A program made the position numbers and the translations under genes. This document shows positions 19,876 through 26,965 of a stretch of DNA of 64,000 nucleotides, one piece after another. The stretch covers positions 1-64,000 of the forward strand of contig JAKAEZ010000006.1 in assembly GCA_021819825.1 (NCBI GenBank). Reading direction: 5' to 3'. The notes under the pieces are model-generated. The model saw nothing but the letters and a program-made list of their open reading frames with translations. It made no database searches and had not been told where the DNA came from. This stretch comes from Planctomycetota bacterium. GTDB lineage: Bacteria > Planctomycetota > Phycisphaerae > WQYP01. Position 1 is the stretch's first letter, and the number at the start of each line of letters is the position of its first letter.

Positions 19876-20517
19876 TCATCTATCTACCGTCCCTTTGCAT
19901 AAAACGAGTGAAGGCTTGATGGTGTTCGAGCATAACTTGCCGTCGTTCAGAAGTCCGACAAAAAGATGGCCTGATTTGGCAGCAGAACATATCCGATTCA
20001 ATGCCTGTTGTGATGATTTTAATGAAACTACACAACTAAAAACAACGGTCTGATTCTGTAGAATTTTATTGGCTTTTATTTGATATTCAGGAATTGGAAT
20101 ATCAAAATGAAACGATTTCGCCAGAGTCGAGTAAATCCGCACTTCATTTGGTGTTGGTCGATCTTCCACCCAGAAGACAAGAATTCCACCAGAGATCAAT
20201 GCTCCATGTTGAATCGGATGATCATGAAGTTCTACGTAACATAATTGAGCTTTTCTCAAACTGCGGAGTGTTGCACTTTTTAATGTAGCGAGAATCGAAG
20301 GGCGGATTACCAGTTGTGATCTGTCCCACCCTGTTGTGGTTTCAGATTTATAATGTGCGATCGCGTATTGAAGGCGTTTTCTTGCACTGGGGTGCCGTGA
20401 GCATCCGGAAATCAATAATAGTAAGGCCATTGTACCGATCAGAAAACTTCGCCCGATTCCTTTATCGCCTATATGTGTTTTGATATTATTTTTATTGTCC
20501 ACAGATGCCTCCGCCAT
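19876..20517 (-). CDS. Lipoprotein overlapping RHS tip cassette 2
   Basis: A 213-residue product. After about 20 polar residues it has a basic-hydrophobic segment ending in MALLLLISGC, a good lipobox, so it is probably a lipoprotein. The mature part has no motif I can name (ARKRLQYAIAHYKS; HPIQHGALISGGILVFWVED). The start at 20517 overlaps the end of the RHS tip gene (20492) by 26 bases, implying coupled translation. Base composition is more AT-rich than its neighbours, suggesting separate origin. By position it is a candidate immunity or partner protein of the tip, but a lipid-anchored immunity protein would imply an envelope target. Confidence 0.65.
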   Translation of the reverse strand: MAEASVDNKNNIKTHIGDKGIGRSFLIGTMALLLLISGCSRHPSARKRLQYAIAHYKSETTTGWDRSQLVIRPSILATLKSATLRSLRKAQLCYVELHDHPIQHGALISGGILVFWVEDRPTPNEVRIYSTLAKSFHFDIPIPEYQIKANKILQNQTVVFSCVVSLKSSQQALNRICSAAKSGHLFVGLLNDGKLCSNTIKPSLVLCKGTVDR

Positions 20518-21388
20518 TAGGCAGCGATTCGCCAACGCCACGGATTGCGTGGACTCCACCCGCACCGCCGACTATTTGGCCGCCGACCTCCCCGGCACCA
20601 CCGGCAAGAATTCCTTCAACCCATTGCGAGGCTTCAAGTTCTGCCTGATTGCCTAAAGATACTTCACCTTGTTCCGCGAGAATGGCATTGATAACGTCTT
20701 GACATAAAAGATCTTTATTACACGCGGGAATGCCTCCCGGTCTGCACTGTTGTTGTGTAACATTTAGACCATTAAGTGGGTAGTAAATATTGCGCACAAT
20801 TGTCGCGGGACAGCCGAATATGCAGTTGTACCAACTTGGTATGGAGTACCGCTGGAAGTAGATGACACATCCTCCTTCTTGTGGGTTCCAGACCGGGCCG
20901 CTCGGTCCTTGGCTTGAGTACCACCAAAGCCCGGATGGATCTCGCCCAACCGCAGGCTGATTGCTGACATAAAGATATAGGTTCATACTGGTGTCAATTT
21001 GCCCTATTCCATAACGTCGGGGCGCAATGTTGTGATACCCGATCGGATCCCGCTGGAGCCACCGGCCAAGCACCGGCGAATATGTTCGATTGCGGACGTA
21101 GTAGAGTTCCGATTCCGGATCGTACCGATAGCCGCAATAAATAATTTCATTGGCGCCGGTGCTTCGCTCGATAACCAATGAGTAATGATCAATGAACAAA
21201 TCATTGGATGTTCTGCGTTTCTGATCAGTGATCCGTGATCGTTGATCAATGATCTTCGACACGGAGGAATCAGAGGAACGCGGGGAGCGACGACTCGCCG
21301 GGATGGAGCAATCCGCCGATTTCTCAGATTGTTGCTTCCGGACTCCGGCGTCCCGTTCCTCAGTAAAATTGTAGTTCAACGCAACCAT
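20492..21388 (-). CDS. RHS tip cassette 2 (core-less)
   Basis: A 298-residue frame without YD repeats. It starts MVALNYNF, in the register of the conserved VAL of the RHS core, then carries a repeat-derived stretch (IDQRSRITDQKRRTSND). The conserved RHS terminus follows (YDPESELYYVRNRTYSPVLG, RWLQRDPIGY), then about 170 unique residues with Cys pairs and a Gly-rich end (GGAGEVGGQIVGGAGGVHA). It looks like an orphan tip: a C-terminal module able to swap onto a full RHS protein, or a leftover of one. A run of ten C (minus strand) lies 17-26 bases before the ATG, in the ribosome-site region. Confidence 0.6.
   Translation of the reverse strand: MVALNYNFTEERDAGVRKQQSEKSADCSIPASRRSPRSSDSSVSKIIDQRSRITDQKRRTSNDLFIDHYSLVIERSTGANEIIYCGYRYDPESELYYVRNRTYSPVLGRWLQRDPIGYHNIAPRRYGIGQIDTSMNLYLYVSNQPAVGRDPSGLWWYSSQGPSGPVWNPQEGGCVIYFQRYSIPSWYNCIFGCPATIVRNIYYPLNGLNVTQQQCRPGGIPACNKDLLCQDVINAILAEQGEVSLGNQAELEASQWVEGILAGGAGEVGGQIVGGAGGVHAIRGVGESLPNGGGICGQ
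21170..21253. repeat. GATCA-rich word repeat inside tip cassette 2
   Basis: An 84-bp segment nearly identical to 26041-26125. It is built of small palindromic words (TGATCA, GATCCGTGATC, CAATGA) and encodes in frame the peptide IDQRSRITDQKRRTSNDLF and what follows. It interrupts the RHS consensus, so it is probably an inserted element that kept the frame open. Confidence 0.75.
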
Positions 21389-21404
21389 ATCATCGTCCGA
21401 AAGC

Positions 21405-21414
21405 GGGGGGGGGG
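21405..21414. repeat. G10/C10 homopolymer upstream of tip cassette 2
   Basis: Ten consecutive G on the plus strand, located between the stop of the membrane gene (21453) and the ATG of tip cassette 2 (21388). Tracts like this can slip and alter expression. It is the longest mononucleotide run I noticed in the window. Confidence 0.7.
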
Positions 21415-21452
21415 CTAAATTGGTCTGCGAATTTTACCACTGGTGGCAAGTT

Positions 21453-22442
21453 TTACAAACTGTCGCCTCCTCCGATTGCAGGATTGGTGCCCGCTGGGTG
21501 CCGCGATTCCGCTTCAACTGTGCCGCCCGGTCGAAGCAGCAGGCATTGCACCAGCCCCATTATCAGTACGACCCCAGCATTAACGCCCGTGGAGGCCACA
21601 ATTGCTGTCATCACAAAGCGCGCGTGGATCGCTCCAAGCTGGCTCAATGGAAGCGCGAAAACGCCCAGCGGAACCGACAAGATAGCTGCAGCGTAGAATG
21701 TTGGAAAACCCCAGCGCGGCAAGGTTATAAAGAGCGCTCCGGAAAAGGCCGCGAAAACGCACCGGGCAAACTCCGCTTCCCTCATGAGGGCATCCGACCC
21801 CGGTGGAAGGTTTGTCGGCACGGTGCGGGGTACGCCCCCGTGCCAGAGTCCAATGATGGCCGCCGCCAACATCCAAATACCGAGCAGCCGTAAGGCGATG
21901 ATTGCTCGCCTTTGCACCTTCTGCGAGCCGCAATCCAGCCATTTCAGCGGCCACCGTCTGCCCATCTCTCGCTCCAGCGCCGTCGGCTGGCCTGGAAGAA
22001 GGTTCTGGATGACGGCGAACACCACGACCGCGACCGCGTCGACGGCAAGAGTGTGCGCGATAACACCGCTGGGGTGCCGAGACGTTTCCGCCAACAGGAG
22101 CGGCTGAAGGGGAAGAAAGGGCTGCGGAGAAACTACTGAAATCAGCGTGACGATATAAAAGCCAGGGAAACCCCAGCGGGGCGTAAAGAGGAAGAGCAGC
22201 CCAGAAGCCGCGGCCAACAACACCTCGGCAGCCGTGGCGAGATCGAGCCCCAACTGGAGGGCGCTGGCACCTCTAAGCTGTGTAGACAGTAAAAATACGG
22301 TCAACGCAGGGACGCACCTTAGCGCCCGGAAAGCACACCATGCCCCAAAGGCCCTGACAGCCAAGGCGAGCCACCAACGCCAAGCCGGTCTGGAAATTGG
22401 CCATACCCCGGCCAGTTCGAGATATTTCGTGGGCATATTCAT
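21453..22442 (-). CDS. Polytopic membrane protein with internal duplication
   Basis: A 329-residue protein with about eight hydrophobic segments. Two halves resemble each other: LFLFTPRWGFPGFYIVTLIS near residue 85 and LFITLPRWGFPTFYAAAILS near residue 240, each followed by a hydrophobic segment with LPL. I do not recognise the family. The ATG at 22442 overlaps the stop of RHS tip cassette 3 (ATGA, 22439-22442), so translation is coupled. A membrane-embedded partner directly behind an RHS tip could be an immunity protein against a membrane-acting effector, or an unrelated passenger. Confidence 0.65.
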   Translation of the reverse strand: MNMPTKYLELAGVWPISRPAWRWWLALAVRAFGAWCAFRALRCVPALTVFLLSTQLRGASALQLGLDLATAAEVLLAAASGLLFLFTPRWGFPGFYIVTLISVVSPQPFLPLQPLLLAETSRHPSGVIAHTLAVDAVAVVVFAVIQNLLPGQPTALEREMGRRWPLKWLDCGSQKVQRRAIIALRLLGIWMLAAAIIGLWHGGVPRTVPTNLPPGSDALMREAEFARCVFAAFSGALFITLPRWGFPTFYAAAILSVPLGVFALPLSQLGAIHARFVMTAIVASTGVNAGVVLIMGLVQCLLLRPGGTVEAESRHPAGTNPAIGGGDSL

Positions 22443-23437
22443 AAAATTGCGTCGCCAGTTCCCGGTAATGTTATGACGGTCGACAAGCCTGAGCCGAGGC
22501 CCCAGCCAACCGGATTCGGCACGACAGGGACGCCCTCACTTAGGACAGCCCAACTGGCGGTGACGGTCACGCTGGTAAACCAATAGGTCCCGGAGTGTCG
22601 CATTTCGGCGATAACCGGCTGTGCCGAAATCGTTCCTCCGGGAGGAGTGAACGCGTTCCATGAGCCACCACCCGCAGCGCTTGCGGAGAGGAAAGATCCT
22701 TCGGGAGGCTTCCCGAAGAATGTCAGGTCGTCGCTGGGGGCCAGAAAGAAGGCCTTCACCGATGGGCTGCTCGTCAAAAGCAGTTCGTGGTAACTTATAT
22801 TGCCCGACCCATTGGGCATGCTCCAAGGGGTGTTGATAATGCCGCCGCCATCCTCCGGCCCACCCTCGGCGCTCGGCACTACGCCCGTCAATCCGAAATA
22901 GAACGAGTGGAGCCGCTTCATCACCAGTGCGTTGACCGTCTCACCGCCCTGGTTAGTCCGAACCTCGAAGGTCGTAAGGCGGTTCCACCCGGCAATCGCA
23001 ACGACCCTGTTTCCATTGAAGTTCAGGGAATGGCCACCGGGCCCCCAACCGGCCAAGGGAATCGTCGCCGTCGCTATTTTTATCCCACCGGCATAAATCG
23101 CTGCTTTACAAATCTTGCCCGATGTGCTACGGATACCCAACTTGAGCGTACCACCGCTTGAGGCGACGCCCAGGGAAGAAATGGACACATGAAGCCCCGA
23201 ACCATCTGTGGTCCCCACCGCTCGGCCACCGACATACTCATACAAATTCACGCCACCGGAATAGCCAATGGGATCGCGTTGCAACACCCGAGTCGCCACT
23301 CCTGTGGCCTGTCGGGATTTCGGCTCCTGCCTCAACACCGTGCCGGGGATCGAGTTGTAGGATCGCACGGATACGCCGCTGTGGCGGCCTTTGCCGTTCA
23401 GTTTGGTTGCCGAAGTTATTTCGCTCAACGCGACCAA
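22439..23437 (-). CDS. RHS tip cassette 3 (core-less)
   Basis: A 332-residue frame starting at TTG (23437) with AAGGAA-type bases upstream; the first residues read VAL as in the other cassettes. A short RHS terminus (RSYNSIPGTVL, then VLQRDPIGYSGGVNLYEYVGG) contains a 16-residue insert shared with cassette 4. The remaining 270 residues are unique, Gly/Ser-rich and strand-like (GLHVSISSLGVASSGGTLKL; GTYWFTSVTVTASWAVLS), resembling a beta-sandwich surface domain rather than a known toxin. No YD repeats are present. It is coupled to the membrane gene downstream by a 4-base overlap. Confidence 0.6.
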   Translation of the reverse strand: MVALSEITSATKLNGKGRHSGVSVRSYNSIPGTVLRQEPKSRQATGVATRVLQRDPIGYSGGVNLYEYVGGRAVGTTDGSGLHVSISSLGVASSGGTLKLGIRSTSGKICKAAIYAGGIKIATATIPLAGWGPGGHSLNFNGNRVVAIAGWNRLTTFEVRTNQGGETVNALVMKRLHSFYFGLTGVVPSAEGGPEDGGGIINTPWSMPNGSGNISYHELLLTSSPSVKAFFLAPSDDLTFFGKPPEGSFLSASAAGGGSWNAFTPPGGTISAQPVIAEMRHSGTYWFTSVTVTASWAVLSEGVPVVPNPVGWGLGSGLSTVITLPGTGDAIL

Positions 23438-23536
23438 GAAACAATTCCTTTCCTTTATCCGAATAGCAAGATGTAATTATACTGCATGACAAAACATCAG
23501 CAAACTCGCCGGTAGACCGCAACATTGCGTAACTGA

Positions 23537-23790
23537 TCAAGACGCCGATTCCACCATCGTTAAATTAACTACTCGCGTCCCCGTTGCACTTCCCAGCGCC
23601 ATGCGGACGGTCTGATCAGCGGCTGCGTTGGCGACCAGTTGTTTGCGATGTTTTTGCACTTTACCATCCATGGTGAAATCAAGCATACCACCAATTACCC
23701 CAGCGCGCCAGTGCCGTTATTGCGAATATTCGCCGCGGAGATGTAAACAGTTAACCGGGATAGCTTCCCGGTCCGAATGTCCTTTATCCT
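23537..23790 (-). pseudogene. Decayed gene fragment with frameshift
   Basis: Two minus-strand frames join across a frameshift near 23700. The upstream part reads IRTGKLSRLTVYISAANIR and NNGTGALG, then hits a stop. The other frame continues as VIGGMLDFTMDGKVQKHR and KQLVANAAADQTVRMALGSA, then TGTRVVNLTMVESAS and a stop at 23537-23539. Both parts look like protein code (balanced residues, strand patterns), so a formerly intact secreted-type gene seems to have decayed here. The family is not recognised. Neither half is long enough to stand out by itself. Confidence 0.45.
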
Positions 23791-23839
23791 GACACATCGG
23801 GACTGGAACCCTTCGCTTTTGCACGACGCACTTGGGCCA

Positions 23840-25162
23840 TTACCGGTGCCACTTTTTTCCGCGCGGACTTGGTAACAGCGATCTCGAAAGGCCGGAAAGG
23901 TTTACGGCCATGGCCGCAAGTTGTGCTGGTGAGCGCTGACCCGTTTCCCAGCTTTGATGGCCGACGCACCACAGCCGCCCGCTTTTCGTGAAACAAAGAT
24001 AGTACTCAACCCCTCGGTTACCAGTGGCGGGGAGCTTTCGATAACCAGCAACAACATAAACGTCCTTGCCGCCGGCTCGCGTGGCTACAGCGGTGAATCG
24101 CGTGTGTCTGTAAAACTGGCCGTAAAATTGATATTGTCCTATCAGCATCGCCGTGCGTCGCACTTCTTTTCTCGCGCCCAGAAGCGGCGGCGGGGTCAGG
24201 CCCACGATCTGCAGCAGGAAGCTTTCCTCCGGCGTGAGCTTGCCCAGAAGTCTAGCGGCGTTGGCGAGATCCTGCTTCGCCTCTAATGGAGGAAAGCCCG
24301 CGGAAATTAAGGATCGTGAGACGGTCTCCTGGGCACCGAACCGGACCGCCGGGAATCCCCAAAAGGATTCACAGATCACGATGCGGTCCGGCGGCCACAT
24401 CGTCGCCACGCTCGGCCATTCGGTTTCGCATCGAGTTGTCGGGGGGTCCCCGAATCTGTTATCAAGTGGATTGAAGTAGGAGACGTTGACCTGACGCGTG
24501 CGCAGGGCGTGGTTTCCTCCAGACCACTTGACCCAGAAGCGTCGGGCCGCGCCCGGAACCCAGCCCCGTACTCTGGCCATGCCGGGGGATTGGGCACCCA
24601 TGTAAACCGAAAACGCCCCTGGTGGTGGCGAGGTTCCCTTTGGCATGAATACCCCGCGGGGCGGGGCTTGGTAAGGGCGACGAAAGCCCGGTGGCGCAAA
24701 CGGCCAATGGAGCTTGTGCCAAGCTCCCCGAGGTCCCACAGGAATTGATTTCGTGTAAGTTTTTCCTCCCTTTTCAGCCCAGCCGAACTTCCAAGTACCC
24801 CGCGCGGCTTGGCCCGGTGGGGCGACAGGGTAGAAATACAGGCTTTGTACTCGAAAGGGTATGCGAAAATGGGTGCCGAGCAATGTCATTTGCACATTCG
24901 AGCGAATTTGTTTCAGCGCTGCGGAAACCTCGCTTTCCGAGATGGACTGCACTCCGTGGGCCATGACACAATAAGGCGGAGCGCTACGGGCCAAGTGGTC
25001 AATTTTCTGGAAGCATCGCCATAAATGCAACGCACCTGCATGAGCCTTGACCGCACAGCTCGGCCACGCCAGCGCAAAGCACGCCAGCACCAACCGCAAA
25101 AGCGGGCGCGCAAGGCGTTTCGTGGAAAAAACCGAACGGGATCTGTTATTGCCCTTGGGCAT
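23840..25162 (-). CDS. Hypothetical exported protein after RHS tip cassette 4
   Basis: A 440-residue protein with a clear signal peptide (basic start, then PLLRLVLACFALAWPSCAVKAHAG). The mature part is rich in Trp, Pro and aromatic residues (GTWKFGWAEKGGKTYTKS, GAFSVYMGAQSPGMARVRGW, YFYPVAPPGQ). A helical middle part has LISAGFPPLEAKQDLANAAR. I do not recognise a family. The stop of cassette 4 and this ATG abut as TGAATG (25160-25165), so translation is coupled. It ends in a basic tail. It occupies the same place as the exported, lipoprotein and membrane genes behind the other RHS pieces. Confidence 0.7.
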   Translation of the reverse strand: MPKGNNRSRSVFSTKRLARPLLRLVLACFALAWPSCAVKAHAGALHLWRCFQKIDHLARSAPPYCVMAHGVQSISESEVSAALKQIRSNVQMTLLGTHFRIPFRVQSLYFYPVAPPGQAARGTWKFGWAEKGGKTYTKSIPVGPRGAWHKLHWPFAPPGFRRPYQAPPRGVFMPKGTSPPPGAFSVYMGAQSPGMARVRGWVPGAARRFWVKWSGGNHALRTRQVNVSYFNPLDNRFGDPPTTRCETEWPSVATMWPPDRIVICESFWGFPAVRFGAQETVSRSLISAGFPPLEAKQDLANAARLLGKLTPEESFLLQIVGLTPPPLLGARKEVRRTAMLIGQYQFYGQFYRHTRFTAVATRAGGKDVYVVAGYRKLPATGNRGVEYYLCFTKSGRLWCVGHQSWETGQRSPAQLAAMAVNLSGLSRSLLPSPRGKKWHR

Positions 25163-25897
25163 TCAGTCACCTCCCAAGGTTGTTGTCAGTTCGTGTAACG
25201 CTTCCCAAATCGATTCAATGGCTCGTTTCTTGCTCTGCCGGGTGGTGCCGGAAAAATCGACATTATTCGGGTCGTCTTCCGACCGGTTGGCGGCCACAAC
25301 ATCAATATTTAAATTGCTCGTAGTCGCGCTCACCGGCTTAAGGCCCTGGTAGTTCGTCCCGCAGCAATACGAGTATGTGAAGGTACGATCATAGGTTGCA
25401 TACATATCCCAAATGTAAAGCACTCCATTGAGGGTGATGTTGTCGGTCCAAAGGCTGACCAACTTTGTTTCGGGAACCAAGCTGGCAACTCCCTTGACCA
25501 CGGCGCCGGCAATCTCACCAAGAAGCCCGTGGCCAATAGTCGCCCTTGATCCACTGCTGGTAATAGTGCCGAGAAAGGCCTTGTAGGAAAAAACCACTGA
25601 CGCGCAGCAGCCTTGGACGCCCCTGGGACACGCGGGAATCTTTCCAAAGGGTGTTTTTAGGGACCATTTCGGATGGCCGATCTGTATCCCCTCGTGGGTC
25701 ACGTAGAATTCGACCGTTCCCGACGGATCCACCGCCGTCACCGGCCGGCCGCCGACATACTCATACACATTAATTCCGCCGGCGTAGCCGATTGGATCGC
25801 GTTGCAGCACCCGAGTCGCCGCTCCTGTGGCGTGTCGGGATTTCGGCTCCTGCCTCAACACCGTGCCGGGAATCGAGCTGTATGTGCGAGTACGCAT
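25163..25897 (-). CDS. RHS tip cassette 4 (core-less)
   Basis: A 244-residue frame starting MRTRTYSSIPGTVL, which aligns with RNRTYSPVLG of other RHS termini. The 16-residue insert shared with cassette 3 follows, then VLQRDPIGYAGGINVYEYVGG and DPSG. The 180 unique residues have Cys pairs (CPRGVQGCC; YCCGTNYQG) and a central hydrophobic stretch (IGHGLLGEIAGAVVKGVASLV). The start abuts a TAG that ends the upstream frame (25898-26224). Homology continues into that frame, so the true ancestral tip was longer and has been split by a stop. Confidence 0.6.
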   Translation of the reverse strand: MRTRTYSSIPGTVLRQEPKSRHATGAATRVLQRDPIGYAGGINVYEYVGGRPVTAVDPSGTVEFYVTHEGIQIGHPKWSLKTPFGKIPACPRGVQGCCASVVFSYKAFLGTITSSGSRATIGHGLLGEIAGAVVKGVASLVPETKLVSLWTDNITLNGVLYIWDMYATYDRTFTYSYCCGTNYQGLKPVSATTSNLNIDVVAANRSEDDPNNVDFSGTTRQSKKRAIESIWEALHELTTTLGGD

Positions 25898-26224
25898 CTA
25901 ATGCGATTCCACTTCCGGATCGTGATGATTAAGCGGGGTTGCCAAGCAGCGACATTGTGGCGAAGCGTCATCCAATCCGCGAAATCCCGACCCGTCGGGA
26001 TAGCCGCAGAAGATGGTTTCATTGGCACAGGCGCCTCGCTCAATGACCAGTGAGTAATGATCAATGAACAAATCATTGGAAGTTCGGCGTTTCTGATCAG
26101 TGATCCGTGATCGTTGATCAATGAAGTCCACTCCAGATTCCCCGCTCCGCTGGAACCGGTGACCCGTCCCCTGTAGCCCCGGCCTCGCGCCGTGATGGTG
26201 AAATTGTCCGTCCAGCGCGACCAT
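25898..26224 (-). pseudogene. Upstream half of RHS tip cassette 4
   Basis: The frame starts MVALDGQF (ATG 26224, GGAG 8 bases upstream), in the same register as the other cassettes. It includes the GATCA-rich repeat (FIDQRSRITDQKRRTSND) and the RHS motif IFCGY, then loses the RHS frame and ends HHDPEVESH-stop directly against the start of cassette 4. DPEVES plus RTRTYS of the next frame matches DPESELYYVRNRTYS of cassette 2, so the two frames are one cassette broken by mutation. Confidence 0.6.
26041..26125. repeat. GATCA-rich word repeat, second copy
   Basis: Nearly identical over about 84 bp to 21170-21253, differing at only a handful of positions, and in the same frame of the same part of an RHS cassette. 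Either the repeat was inserted before the cassettes were duplicated, or it inserts preferentially at this spot. Confidence 0.75.
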
Positions 26225-26396
26225 CAGGGCAACTCCGCAATCGACAAATGCTAGCCACAGTTTACCCCGCCGGACATGTTCTCACAACGCTCCGAAATCG
26301 GGGCCGAAATCGGGGCGAAGAAGAATATTGCGGCGATTCACCTGATGCGTTTGACTGTTAGGGCCTTTGGCCTTTCGAAGTGGTTTCCAAGCCGGT

Positions 26397-26783
26397 TTAT
26401 TGGAGGTCGTGTCCGTTCGCTTCATCGCTTTTGTCTCTTTTTTGTCGGCGTATCTGATCCCGGTAGATAAATCCCGCGATAATGACAAATGGAATAATTG
26501 GGACGATCACAGCGGTATAGGCCAAAAAGGTATCGCCATGATACAGCCAGACAAAACCCATGATCGGGCCGAAACCCAGCGGTATACACCAGAAGAGTGT
26601 TAGAAGGAAAACGGCCCAAGGGAGAAATTTTTTGGTCGAACCTGGGGCGTCGAACATCATGATTCCAGCCAGCGCGCATGGCACCCAGGGAATAGAGCAC
26701 ATCAGGCAGATAATGGATAATATCAGAATCATTACCCCGTTAAACGTGGGATGGCTGAGCATGGAAATAACATGTGCGATCAT
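26397..26783 (-). CDS. Small membrane protein, four predicted segments
   Basis: A 128-residue protein with three or four hydrophobic helices (GVMILILSIICLMCSIPWV, LPWAVFLLTLFWCIPLGFG, YTAVIVPIIPFVIIAGFIY) and a charged C-terminal tail (RDQIRRQKRDKSDEANGHD) probably in the cytoplasm. No family was recognised. It lies alone between the RHS array and the GH26 gene, on the opposite strand from the latter. No clear promoter or ribosome site was identified. Confidence 0.6.
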   Translation of the reverse strand: MIAHVISMLSHPTFNGVMILILSIICLMCSIPWVPCALAGIMMFDAPGSTKKFLPWAVFLLTLFWCIPLGFGPIMGFVWLYHGDTFLAYTAVIVPIIPFVIIAGFIYRDQIRRQKRDKSDEANGHDLQ

Positions 26784-26814
26784 GGGAGGATTTTAGTTCA
26801 AGTGTGCCAACAAA

Positions 26815-26965
26815 AGCAATTTACGCATAAAGCCGCTGATTTGCGTTCATGATAAAAATTTTTGCGCTCTACATACTTGCGGCAAGCGTGTCGCATGATA
26901 TGGTCTACATGTATCTGCCGGGCGGGCAATAGGATGTCGGGTTTATTTATTAAGAGCAGTGAAAC
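26815..26965 (+). repeat. GH26 upstream region, related to 13770-13936 (copy B)
   Basis: Upstream region of the GH26 gene, with the start codon at its right end. The similarity to copy A continues about 33 bp into the coding sequence (to about 26998). It is AT-richer than its surroundings and holds the GCCGGGCGGGCAAT block. It probably contains the promoter, although no consensus boxes stand out. Confidence 0.55.

Noticed and set aside
19778..20053. 91-codon plus-strand frame over the lipoprotein gene
   Set aside because: It is antisense to a gene with a clear lipobox and has no ribosome site.
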